From the NCBI GenBank assembly GCA_034430275.1, contig DAOUEW010000144.1:1-8877 (forward strand): 8,877 bases of DNA, read 5' to 3'. Made by a program: the position numbers and the translations under genes. Positions within the stretch are counted from its first letter, which is position 1. Each line of letters opens with the position of its first letter. Source of the stretch: JAUVXJ01 sp034430275 (GTDB lineage: Bacteria; Chloroflexota; Anaerolineae; UBA7937; B3-Chlor). The notes under the pieces are model-generated. The model was not told the origin of the DNA. It searched no databases and saw nothing but the letters and a program-made list of their open reading frames with translations. Shown here in pieces: positions 1-5,888 of the stretch.

Positions 1-4
1 TCAT

Positions 5-60
5 CCCTCTGTAGCCGCGTGTCATGCCGTGCGGCTACGGCTATGCTGCTGTACCATCGA
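5..60. repeat. REP-like palindromic repeat, copy A
   Basis: This is the first of two copies of a 56-bp element; the other lies at 695-750. About 45 of 56 positions agree without gaps. Two blocks are identical: the first 14 bases, and an 18-base block at 25-42 that ends in GCGGCTACGGCT. The arms GTAGCCGC (11-18) and GCGGCTAC (31-38) are inverted complements, so the element folds into a hairpin, although the inner part of this copy is degenerate. It looks like a non-coding REP/MITE-type palindrome. No transposase is nearby, so the family is not assigned. Confidence 0.7.
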
Positions 61-70
61 CGTTCCACCC

Positions 71-104
71 TTGGGGCCCAGTCGTGGAACCACCGGGCCC
101 CCAA
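71..104. repeat. Intergenic palindrome (long GC-rich hairpin)
   Basis: TTGGGGCCC (71-79) pairs with GGGCCCCCAA (95-104), with one bulged C. An inner GTGG/CCAC pair (84-87 and 90-93) extends the fold. It lies between two other palindromes in the same spacer. No T-tract follows, so it is not a standard intrinsic terminator. It may be a second REP-like element or an RNA hairpin. Confidence 0.5.
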
Positions 105-120
105 CGAGCCAACGTCCTGG

Positions 121-147
121 TACGGGCGGGCCTGAGACCCGCCCCTG
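121..147. repeat. Intergenic palindrome with GGGCGGG/CCCGCCC stem
   Basis: GGGCGGG (124-130) and CCCGCCC (138-144) form a perfect 7-bp stem around the 7-base loop CCTGAGA. Beyond one mismatch the pairing resumes (A122 with T146). Its form resembles the short GC-rich palindromes dispersed in intergenic DNA of many environmental bacteria. It is the third palindrome in the 227 bases before the flavodoxin gene. Confidence 0.5.
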
Positions 148-204
148 CGATCTCGAATACGCGGTCCCGCACGTCCGTTAAGTGTGCGCGGGTTGCGGAA
201 CGGA

Positions 205-210
205 TATACT
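205..210 (+). promoter_or_regulatory. Possible -10 element for the flavodoxin gene
   Basis: TATACT matches the TATAAT consensus at 5 of 6 positions and lies 17 bases before the flavodoxin ATG. Transcription would begin near base 216-217, leaving only a very short leader that still contains the Shine-Dalgarno-like GAGGTGA (218-224). No good -35 hexamer is visible at 16-18 bases upstream, so this is weak. Confidence 0.25.
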
Positions 211-227
211 GTGCATCGAGGTGAAGA

Positions 228-677
228 ATGAACACTCTGGTAATCTACGATTCGCTCTATGGAAACACGGAGAAGATCGCCCGCGCCATCGGCGATGCGC
301 TGAGCGGCGAGGTCAAAGTGCTGCGGGTCGGCGACGTGGACGTCTCCGAACTGAAGGGGCTCGACCTGCTCTTCGTCGGTTCTCCCACCCACGGAGGTCG
401 GCCGTCGCCGGCGACGCGAGAGCTCCTGGACCAGATCCAGCCTCCTGCCCTTCAAGGCATCAAGGGGGCCGCCTTCGATACCAGACTGACCACGAGGTGG
501 GCTGCCATCCTGGGCTTCGCTGCGGGAAGGATCGCCAAGAGCCTGAAGAAGAAGGGTGGCACCCTCGTCGGGTCGCCGGAGGCCTTCTACGTCGAAGGCA
601 GCGAAGGACCGCTGCGAGAGGGCGAACTCGAGCGTGCCGCCGCTTGGGCCAAGGGGATCGCCGAGAGCGCTGGGTAG
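228..677 (+). CDS. Flavodoxin family protein
   Basis: This is a small soluble FMN-binding electron carrier or flavodoxin-like oxidoreductase of 149 residues, close to the usual size of short-chain flavodoxins. The N-terminal phosphate-binding loop for FMN is visible as S9-L-Y-G-N-T14. The second flavin-contact loop appears as FVGSPTHGGRPS (49-60). A downstream segment, AAFDTRL (81-87), and the C-terminal EGSEGPLREGELERA (123-137) are typical of the flavodoxin subfamily found beside uncharacterised membrane proteins. The ATG is supported by GAGGTGA at 218-224. The redox partner cannot be told from the sequence, since no reductase or ferredoxin gene is nearby. The gene is bracketed by two copies of a palindromic repeat. 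A truncated relative of its N-terminus occurs at 2251-2352. The family call is firm; the physiological role is unknown. Confidence 0.9.
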   Translation: MNTLVIYDSLYGNTEKIARAIGDALSGEVKVLRVGDVDVSELKGLDLLFVGSPTHGGRPSPATRELLDQIQPPALQGIKGAAFDTRLTTRWAAILGFAAGRIAKSLKKKGGTLVGSPEAFYVEGSEGPLREGELERAAAWAKGIAESAG

Positions 678-694
678 TTCGACGAGCACCCGCC

Positions 695-750
695 CCCTCT
701 GTAGCCGCACGGCGTGCCGTGCGGCTACGGCTGCGCCGCTCGTCCACCGA
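695..750. repeat. REP-like palindromic repeat, copy B (perfect hairpin)
   Basis: This is the second copy of the 56-bp element at 5-60, offset by exactly 690 bases. Here the palindrome is intact: GTAGCCGCACGG (701-712) and CCGTGCGGCTAC (717-728) are perfect inverted complements, giving a 12-bp stem with a 4-base loop. It begins 17 bases after the flavodoxin stop codon. It could stabilise or terminate the transcript, but no U-tract follows. Confidence 0.75.
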
Positions 751-919
751 AGATGACAAAACCCTAGAGATGTGATACAACGATTGATGGCGGACTGGCT
801 ACAGGCGCGGCGGTCAAGGCGGACCTGCACCTGATGGCCACACCCCGGGACACTCAACGCCAGGTGGGGCGATCACTGATCGACGGTATGGATCGACTGA
901 TGTGGAGGGTTGAGGTAAC

Positions 920-1396
920 GTGGTCCGGCTAGTACCGATGAGCCAAACCGAATTCGAGGGATATCTCGCGTTCGCAGTCCAAGACTATGCGCAGGAACAC
1001 GTCAGGGCCGGCAACTGGAGTGCTGACCAGGCTCGACAACTGTCTGAACAGAGCTTTCGCAGCTTACTGCCCGACGGTGTGGCCACGGAAAACCAGCACC
1101 TCTTCACCATCGAGGCTCAGACGCTCGGAGCGAAGGTAGGCATGCTCTGGTTTGCGGTAGAGGAGCGGGAAGGAGGGCCACGGGCCTTTCTGTATGACAT
1201 CCGGATCGACGAAGCCTATCGCCGCCGGGGATACGGCACCGAGGCGCTTCAGGCCCTGGAAGCGAAAGTACGAGAGCTGGATCTAACGAGGATCATGTTG
1301 CACGTCTTCGGCCACAACGCCTCGGCGCGGGCTATATACGCCAAACTGGGATACGAGGTGGTGGATCTGATTCTGTCCAAGAAGTTGGAGCCATAG
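920..1396 (+). CDS. GNAT family N-acetyltransferase
   Basis: This is a 158-residue acetyl-CoA-dependent N-acyltransferase of the GNAT fold. The acetyl-CoA pyrophosphate-binding motif A is clear at residues 101-107 (RRRGYGT). Before it is the beta-4 strand (YDIRIDEAY), and after it the C-terminal HVFGHNASARAIYAKLGYEV, where the Asn-x-x-Ala-x-x-x-Tyr-x-x-x-Gly-Phe/Tyr pattern of motif B is conserved. The N-terminal part, with QEHVRAGNW at about 24-32, is common in this subfamily. I chose the GTG at 920 because VRLVPM fits the family N-terminus and GGAGGGTTGAGG (904-915) lies just upstream; an ATG at 938 is the alternative. The substrate cannot be predicted (amine, peptide N-terminus or antibiotic). 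The gene lies 65 bases before the first DUF4386 gene, so co-transcription is possible. Confidence 0.88.
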   Translation: MVRLVPMSQTEFEGYLAFAVQDYAQEHVRAGNWSADQARQLSEQSFRSLLPDGVATENQHLFTIEAQTLGAKVGMLWFAVEEREGGPRAFLYDIRIDEAYRRRGYGTEALQALEAKVRELDLTRIMLHVFGHNASARAIYAKLGYEVVDLILSKKLEP

Positions 1397-1445
1397 TTTG
1401 AGCACGAGTGCTCGGACACGGCGTCCGGCGCGAGATTCGCAGATG

Positions 1446-1455
1446 AAAGGAGGGG
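1446..1455 (+). promoter_or_regulatory. Strong ribosome binding site for the first DUF4386 gene
   Basis: AAAGGAGGGG ends 6 bases before the GTG at 1462 and decides that GTG as the start. It is the best Shine-Dalgarno match in this part of the window. Confidence 0.7.
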
Positions 1456-1461
1456 AAGCTG

Positions 1462-2169
1462 GTGAATCAGGCCACACGCGTCGAAACCACAGACTCCGCC
1501 TGGAGGAGCCTCTACAGAATGGGCGGGGCGGCCGCCCTGATCTCAGTCGTTATCATCCCCCTCACCATCGTGGCCTACTTCCTCTGGCCGCCGTTTCCTG
1601 ACGACATTCTGGTGGTGATCCAGGAGGATAGACTGGCCGGGCTGATGAGCCTCGACTTCTTGTATCTGGCCAACAACCTCATTGCCATCCCACTCTTTCT
1701 GGTCCTCTACGTCACGCTCAGGCGCGTCAACCAGGGCCTGGCGGCCATGGCCCTGGCCATGGGACTGGTGGGGCTGGTATGCCTTGTCCCCGCGAGACCC
1801 ATCTTGGAGATGATGACCATCAGCGACCAGTACGCAGCCGCGACGACAGATGCCCAGAGCGCCATCTATCTGGCGGCGGGAGATGCGCTACTGTCCCTGT
1901 TCGATGGCACGGCGTTCAACCTGCACTATCTCCTCGGTTCTGCTTCCTCGTTGATCAGTTCGCTTCTCATGCTGCGGAGCGGCATCTTCGGAAGGAGGAC
2001 CGCCTACGTGGGCATCGTGACCAACATCGTCGTCTTCGGGCTCTACGTGCCCGGCATAGGCGTGTACCTCTCGCTCCTCTCTGTGGTGGGCTATTTCGTA
2101 TGGTACATCCTGCTCGCCCGCAGGTTCTTCCAGCTAGGGTGGGGCGTCTCGCAAGAAACGGAAGGATAG
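1462..2169 (+). CDS. DUF4386 family multi-pass membrane protein, paralogue 1
   Basis: This 235-residue integral membrane protein has about six predicted helices, near residues 20-42, 64-86, 92-110, 154-172, 178-200 and 201-222. It belongs by recognition to DUF4386, whose function is unknown. Hallmarks are the N-terminal WRSLYRMGGAAALI (14-27), the loop signature SDQYAAATTDAQ (121-132) before an amphipathic stretch, and LRSGIFGRRT (171-180) at the end of the fourth helix. The start is GTG with a strong ribosome binding site. A diverged paralogue follows at 2353-3132 with all three signatures in the same order, so the pair probably arose by tandem duplication. No catalytic motif is visible. The family call is strong and the role is open. 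Confidence 0.85.
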   Translation: MNQATRVETTDSAWRSLYRMGGAAALISVVIIPLTIVAYFLWPPFPDDILVVIQEDRLAGLMSLDFLYLANNLIAIPLFLVLYVTLRRVNQGLAAMALAMGLVGLVCLVPARPILEMMTISDQYAAATTDAQSAIYLAAGDALLSLFDGTAFNLHYLLGSASSLISSLLMLRSGIFGRRTAYVGIVTNIVVFGLYVPGIGVYLSLLSVVGYFVWYILLARRFFQLGWGVSQETEG

Positions 2170-2250
2170 GGCTCACTGGACTAGCGAGCAGTGGACATCG
2201 CACCGAAGAGATCGCATGAGCTTACGCTACACCTTGACGGGGAGTAGGCT

Positions 2251-2352
2251 ATGAGAACGCTGGTTGTCCATGACTCGAGCTATGATCATGCACGGATCGT
2301 CGCCGGGGCCACCGGTGATCCGACTCGCGCCAGGGCCGAGGAGAGCATCTAG
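2251..2352 (+). pseudogene. Truncated flavodoxin N-terminus (33-codon relic or leader ORF)
   Basis: An ATG-started ORF of 33 codons follows a possible ribosome binding site (GGGGAG, 2239-2244). Its first residues, MRTLVVHDSSY, align without gaps to the flavodoxin at 228. Eleven of the first 23 residues are identical, including the TLV strand, the D8-S9 pair, Y11 and the G22-D23 turn. The FMN phosphate-loop residues G-N-T (12-14) have become D-H-A, and similarity ends after residue 23, so it cannot encode a working flavodoxin. Its TAG stop (2350-2352) directly touches the ATG of the second DUF4386 gene. That gene's Shine-Dalgarno sequence (GAGGAG, 2338-2343) lies inside this ORF. It is best read as the remains of a flavodoxin gene that once preceded the DUF4386 gene. 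It may survive because its translation feeds ribosomes to the downstream start. The match is what I see; decay and coupling are inference. Confidence 0.55.
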
Positions 2353-3132
2353 ATGTCCCAACCACGTGACCGACTTGTTGATCCCAGGACTTCGAATCCG
2401 GGCTGGGGAACCCTCTACACAATCGGCGGGGCGGCCGCTCTGATAGCGGTACTGGTCTTCCGCAGGAACTTCGGGACAGAGCTCGTGACCTTCACGGGTT
2501 TCGGCGTTTTCGATGTGCCCGAGCTCTTTCCCAGCACCGCCCTGGGCTGGTTCACCCTGCTCCAGGAGAGCAGGTTCGTGGGGCTCGCCCTGCTCGATGT
2601 CGTCGACTTGGTCAACTATGCCCTGTTGGGTCTGATCTTCCTGGCCCTCTACGGCGCCCTCCGGCGAGCCAGCAAGAGTGCCACGGTCATCGCTGCGGCC
2701 TCCGGCTTGGTAGGGATAGCAGTCTACTTCGCCTCGAATCAGGCCTTCTCCATCCTTTCCCTCAGCGACCAGCACGCGGCTGCCACCACCGAAACGCAGA
2801 GAACGATGCTGTTGGCAGCGGGAGAGGCGTTGCTGGCTATGCACAACCCTGGCGTCATCTACCAGGGCACCGGCATCTACGTCAGTCTGCTCCTCGTGAC
2901 CCTTGCTGCGCTGGCCTTCTCTCTGGTCATGCTGAGGAGCAGCATCTTTGGCAGAGTAACCGCTCTCGTAGGCATCGTAGCCACCGTATCTCAATTGGGA
3001 TACTTCGTGGCCTTGCCCTTCGCGCCCGCTATCCTTGCCCTTCCCTTCGTTATCTCAGCCCCGTTTCGGGTGACGTGGTACGTCCTCATCGCCCTCAAGC
3101 TCCTCCGGCTGGAGACAGGAACGGAAGCATGA
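2353..3132 (+). CDS. DUF4386 family multi-pass membrane protein, paralogue 2
   Basis: This 259-residue integral membrane protein is homologous to the gene at 1462. Shared signatures are WGTLYTIGGAAALI (18-31), SDQHAAATTETQ (138-149) and LRSSIFGRVT (194-203). Likely helices lie near 22-37, 76-101, 109-128, 174-193, 203-222 and 224-249. Unlike paralogue 1, it carries a longer loop between the first two helices (about 38-72, containing FGVFDVPELFP). That loop is common in DUF4386 proteins and probably faces outward. The ATG follows GAGGAG at 2338-2343 and lies immediately after the stop of the flavodoxin-like relic ORF, an arrangement typical of translational coupling. The function of the family is unknown. 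Confidence 0.85.
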   Translation: MSQPRDRLVDPRTSNPGWGTLYTIGGAAALIAVLVFRRNFGTELVTFTGFGVFDVPELFPSTALGWFTLLQESRFVGLALLDVVDLVNYALLGLIFLALYGALRRASKSATVIAAASGLVGIAVYFASNQAFSILSLSDQHAAATTETQRTMLLAAGEALLAMHNPGVIYQGTGIYVSLLLVTLAALAFSLVMLRSSIFGRVTALVGIVATVSQLGYFVALPFAPAILALPFVISAPFRVTWYVLIALKLLRLETGTEA

Positions 3133-3152
3133 ATCGAAAGGAGTGACCGATC

Positions 3153-3941
3153 GTGGAGAGATTCCTCACCTACGAATTCCAGGTCTTCGCGCCGGTGCGC
3201 ATCGGGCAGATAGCAGGATATGCCTTCCTTGACACCGGCGCGACCCTATCCCGGATCTGCCAGTCTTTCTCGGACGACCTGGTGAAGACCGGGACAGCGC
3301 AACTTCAAGGCGCCCTGGGAACGACTCAGGTGCAACAATGTACCCTGGGCCGGGTGAGCTTCCTGGGCCACGATTTCTTGGACGTGGTGGCCAGAGTTCA
3401 ACCCAATGAGGAAGCAGGTTTCCAGGACCTGCCGTTTCCTGTGGTGATGACGGTAGGTGCAGACATCGTCTATCAGAGAGTACTGTACCTCGAATGTGCT
3501 GCTGGAAGGGTCGGCTTTCTGGAGTCAGTGCCCCCTGAGTTGGAGAAGCGCGGCCAGGAGATCGACCTTCGCTTCGAGAAGAAGTTCGCTTTCTTCGATG
3601 TCAACCTGGGCGCTCACACGCTGCATGCAGCCTTCGATACCGGCGCCGGATGCTGTGTTCTCAACGCCCGGTGCTTGGAGACACTACAACCAGAATTGAT
3701 AGAGCAACAGCCCGAGGAGACGAGTGACTCTACAGGCGCCAAAGCTCAGATCCCTGTGTACAAGCATCCGGCACTGGACGTCAGTGGCCAAAGCCTGGGC
3801 GGAATACGGTTCTTGCTCATGGATCTGACCTCGGTGGAAGAGGCTCTCGATGTGGAGGTGGACCTTATCTTCGGTTTCAATGCCATGGTCAATCAGAACT
3901 GGATCGTGGACAAGGCAAACCATCGACTGTTGCTCCTCTAG
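3153..3941 (+). CDS. Tandem retropepsin-like aspartic protease family protein
   Basis: This 262-residue protein contains two complete retropepsin-type half-domains in one chain. The first spans about 7-125, with catalytic motif D27-T-G-A30 followed by TLSRI. The second spans about 137-262, with D162-T-G-A165 followed by GCCVLN. Each half ends in the second family motif, a hydrophobic strand plus glycine and then a hydrophobic/acidic strand (VVMTVGADIV around 97-106; VDLIFGFNAM around 236-245), followed by a closing beta hairpin (GRVGFL; HRLLLL). Bacterial relatives often have one half-domain and must dimerise. Here the two halves could form an intramolecular pepsin-like active site, with one Asp from each. 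No signal peptide or membrane helix is visible, so it should be cytosolic. GTG is chosen as the start because AAAGGAGTGA (3137-3146) precedes it. The gap from the second DUF4386 gene is only 20 bases, so they are probably co-transcribed. Proteolytic activity is inferred from motifs; the substrate is unknown. Confidence 0.82.
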   Translation: MERFLTYEFQVFAPVRIGQIAGYAFLDTGATLSRICQSFSDDLVKTGTAQLQGALGTTQVQQCTLGRVSFLGHDFLDVVARVQPNEEAGFQDLPFPVVMTVGADIVYQRVLYLECAAGRVGFLESVPPELEKRGQEIDLRFEKKFAFFDVNLGAHTLHAAFDTGAGCCVLNARCLETLQPELIEQQPEETSDSTGAKAQIPVYKHPALDVSGQSLGGIRFLLMDLTSVEEALDVEVDLIFGFNAMVNQNWIVDKANHRLLLL

Positions 3942-4029
3942 CCGAAGTCGGCGAGGACCCAGCTCCGTAGCAGGGCGCTTTGGAGATCAAGACACCGCCA
4001 ACCGCACTGGCCAGTCGCGGGAACAGACG

Positions 4030-4386
4030 ATGACGCTGGATGAGTTGTTCGCGGGACGAGACGAATCCAGACACATCTTCGAAGCCGTGCGGCGCGTGGT
4101 CGAAGCCGTAGGGCCCGCAGAGCTGCGTGTAGGCAAGAGTCAAGTCTCCTTCCGGCGACACAACGCGTTCGCATGGGCCTGGACGCCGGGCCGGTATCTC
4201 AGGGGCAAGACCGCCCCTCTGGTGCTGACGCTGGCGTTCCCGGATCGGGACGTCTCGTCCCGATGGAAGGAGACAGTCGAGCCGAGACCGGGGCACTTCA
4301 CCCATCACTTGGAGCTGTGTTCTGCTGCTGATGTCGAGAACGAAGTCCGTGGTTGGCTGCGCGACGCATGGGCAGCCGCCGGGTGA
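4030..4386 (+). CDS. DUF5655 domain-containing protein
   Basis: This is a compact soluble protein of 118 residues made almost entirely of a DUF5655 domain, recognised by KSQVSFRRHNAFAWAW (36-51), PGRYLRGKTAPLVLTL (53-68) and RWKETVEPRPGHFTHHLEL (78-96). It ends in a helix (EVRGWLRDAW). The domain's biochemical function is not established; its conserved basic and aromatic residues suggest ligand or nucleic-acid contact, which is only a guess. I use the ATG at 4030 because family similarity starts there. The same frame stays open upstream to 3850, but that part overlaps the protease gene in another frame and has no resemblance to anything. The ribosome binding site is poor (GCGGGAA about 10 bases upstream). 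It lies 88 bases after the protease gene on the same strand. Confidence 0.83.
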   Translation: MTLDELFAGRDESRHIFEAVRRVVEAVGPAELRVGKSQVSFRRHNAFAWAWTPGRYLRGKTAPLVLTLAFPDRDVSSRWKETVEPRPGHFTHHLELCSAADVENEVRGWLRDAWAAAG

Positions 4387-4446
4387 ACTGTTGGGTTAGC
4401 CTGCGCAAGATCGATACGACGTCCGATGACACGTACACACGCCAAT

Positions 4447-4455
4447 GAGGGAGGG
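4447..4455 (+). promoter_or_regulatory. Ribosome binding site that fixes the CatA start
   Basis: GAGGGAGGG ends 4 bases before the ATG at 4460. An in-frame ATG at 4445 lies before and overlapping this site, which argues that the shorter start is the real one. Confidence 0.65.
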
Positions 4456-4459
4456 AAGT

Positions 4460-5104
4460 ATGCGCTACATCGATATGCAGACTTGGTCACGACGTAAACA
4501 CTCCGAACTCTTCAGCGCGTTCGACCATCCACACAGTGGTTTGTGTGCAAATGCAGACCTGACAACGTTCTATCCGGTCGTGAAGCAGCGTGGCTATTCG
4601 ATTACCGTGGCCATCGTCTATGTACTCGCACGAGCAGCGAATGCGATTCCTGAGTTCCGGTATCGCATTCGGGCGGGAGCGGTGGTGGAACACGAGATCG
4701 TGCACCCATCCACGACGATCCTAGTGGCTGAGGATCTGTTCAGTTTCTGTACTCTTGACTACATCGAGGATTTCTCGGAGTTTGCGGCGAGAGCTGCAGA
4801 GAAGATCGCCTATGTGCAAGAGAATCCGACGCTGGAAGATGAACCAGGACGAGACGACTTGTTGTTCATGACCGCGATACCTTGGGTGTCGTTCACAAGC
4901 GTCATGCATGCCATGAATCTGGATCCAGCGGATTCTGTGCCCCGGTTTGCGTGGGGCAAGTTCTTCGAAGAGGGCAACACTCTGAAGATGCCGTTGAGTG
5001 TGCACAAACATCATGCACTAGTTGATGGAATACACGTGGGGAGATTCTATGCACAAGTGCAGGACTACTTCCGAGATCCCGCTTCGATCCTGGGGGAGGC
5101 ATAG
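4460..5104 (+). CDS. catA: Type A chloramphenicol O-acetyltransferase family protein
   Basis: This protein belongs to the trimeric CAT family, which transfers acetyl from acetyl-CoA to the 3-hydroxyl of chloramphenicol in the cytoplasm. It has 214 residues, against about 213-220 in the family. The N-terminal W9-SRRKHSELF segment, VLARAANAIPEFRYRI (55-70), PWVSFTS (141-147, with the conserved serine) and the catalytic signature HHALVDGIH (184-192) are all present. H185 matches the general-base histidine and D189 the structural aspartate of the HHxxxDG motif. Four sampled 60-base stretches average about 53% G+C, against about 60% or more in neighbouring genes, which suggests separate ancestry. 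The stop TAG is followed at once by the ATG of an ICMT-like gene, whose ribosome binding site lies in the last CatA codons, so the two are probably translationally coupled. Resistance is likely but not proven; divergent members may acetylate other substrates. Confidence 0.88.
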   Translation: MRYIDMQTWSRRKHSELFSAFDHPHSGLCANADLTTFYPVVKQRGYSITVAIVYVLARAANAIPEFRYRIRAGAVVEHEIVHPSTTILVAEDLFSFCTLDYIEDFSEFAARAAEKIAYVQENPTLEDEPGRDDLLFMTAIPWVSFTSVMHAMNLDPADSVPRFAWGKFFEEGNTLKMPLSVHKHHALVDGIHVGRFYAQVQDYFRDPASILGEA

Positions 5105-5641
5105 ATGCGCAGGTTGGCCAGACGTATGGCGAACCTGTTGGGCGCAGGTGTACACGTGCTCCTCCTGGGCCTTCTCCTCGAGGGCTTGACACTGGTCCTT
5201 CGACAATGGGTCTCCTTTCCCGTTTCGTTGACCCTTCAGACCCAGGTTCTGCTGACGGTGCCCTGTGTCGCTCTCTGCCTGCTGGGTGCCTGGTGGTTCA
5301 ATCGCTCACTGGACCTGATCAGAGTTCACCTCTTGAACGGAAAGAACGAGTTGATCACACACGGACCCTTTGCCTATGTGCGACACCCACTCTACTCCAT
5401 CCTCCTGCTAACCATACCTCCATTAGTCATCGTCTGGTTCTCGGATCTCTTGTTCTTCTTGCCCTGGGTTCTGATACTTGTTCTCTCCCACTACGTAGTC
5501 CGCCTCGAGGAGCGAGGTCTGATCGATCTGTTTGGCGAAGATTACGAAAGGTATCGGAGGTACGTCCCTGCGTTGCTCCCCTACAAGGGCGCTGCCGGCA
5601 GACGTTATCGCGAGGATGCAGAGACAAAGCTCTTCGATTGA
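5105..5641 (+). CDS. Isoprenylcysteine carboxyl methyltransferase-like membrane protein 1
   Basis: This 178-residue integral membrane methyltransferase-like protein belongs to the ICMT/PEMT superfamily. These enzymes use SAM at the membrane interface to methylate lipids, prenylated protein ends or small thiols. Hydrophobic helices lie around 11-33, 45-66 and 99-128. The SAM-binding signature is clear: ELITHGPFAYVRHPLYS (82-98), with R93-H-P-L-Y97. After the last helices come the E135-E136 pair and FGEDYERYRRYVPALLPY (143-160). Eukaryotic-type prenylated substrates are not expected, so phospholipid or thiol methylation is more plausible, but the substrate cannot be assigned. The ATG abuts the CatA stop, with GGGGGAGG at 5092-5099 as ribosome binding site. 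It is related to, but clearly diverged from, the protein at 5889. Confidence 0.8.
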   Translation: MRRLARRMANLLGAGVHVLLLGLLLEGLTLVLRQWVSFPVSLTLQTQVLLTVPCVALCLLGAWWFNRSLDLIRVHLLNGKNELITHGPFAYVRHPLYSILLLTIPPLVIVWFSDLLFFLPWVLILVLSHYVVRLEERGLIDLFGEDYERYRRYVPALLPYKGAAGRRYREDAETKLFD

Positions 5642-5888
5642 GCGTCGGCACGAAGCCCTCGAAGGGCCGCGCAACGGGTCTCTGCTTGACCAACATCGAG
5701 TCGAGAGAGAATCTGTGGCTACCGGCAACTCGTGGCGGTCACGGCTTCCGGCGCCGCTGGGCGGCCTTCGGACGTACCACAATTGCGGCAAGAAAGCTCG
5801 GACTGATGCCCCAACTAGGCTGACCAGGTGGAACGATGTCCGTTTGATGAGCAGTTGTGCCGCTTTTCGCACCGGCTAGGTGAATCCT
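5642..5888. other. Spacer between the two ICMT-like genes, no recognisable gene
   Basis: These 247 bases separate two related membrane methyltransferase genes. Frames stay open through part of the region, but their translations are rich in Arg, Ser and Gly, match no family I know, and continue from reading frames inside the upstream gene. There is no strong hairpin with a T-tract and no tRNA-like fold. AGGTGA at 5878-5883 serves the downstream ATG. Confidence 0.4.

Noticed and set aside
182..775. 197-codon + strand frame overlapping the flavodoxin gene
   Set aside because: It is a shifted-frame translation rich in Arg and Ala with no family match. The flavodoxin frame has intact FMN motifs.
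2227..2994. Long antisense open frame of 255 codons opposite the second DUF4386 gene
   Set aside because: The translation is low-complexity and polar (many Glu, Gln, Gly, Arg) and matches no family. The + strand carries a clear membrane protein with family signatures.
3850..4029. Upstream extension of the DUF5655 reading frame
   Set aside because: It overlaps the end of the protease gene in another frame and lies outside the DUF5655 domain. The family similarity begins at the ATG at 4030.
5206..5823. 205-codon + strand frame overlapping the first ICMT-like gene
   Set aside because: Most of it is a shifted frame of the methyltransferase. The tail in the spacer resembles nothing known.
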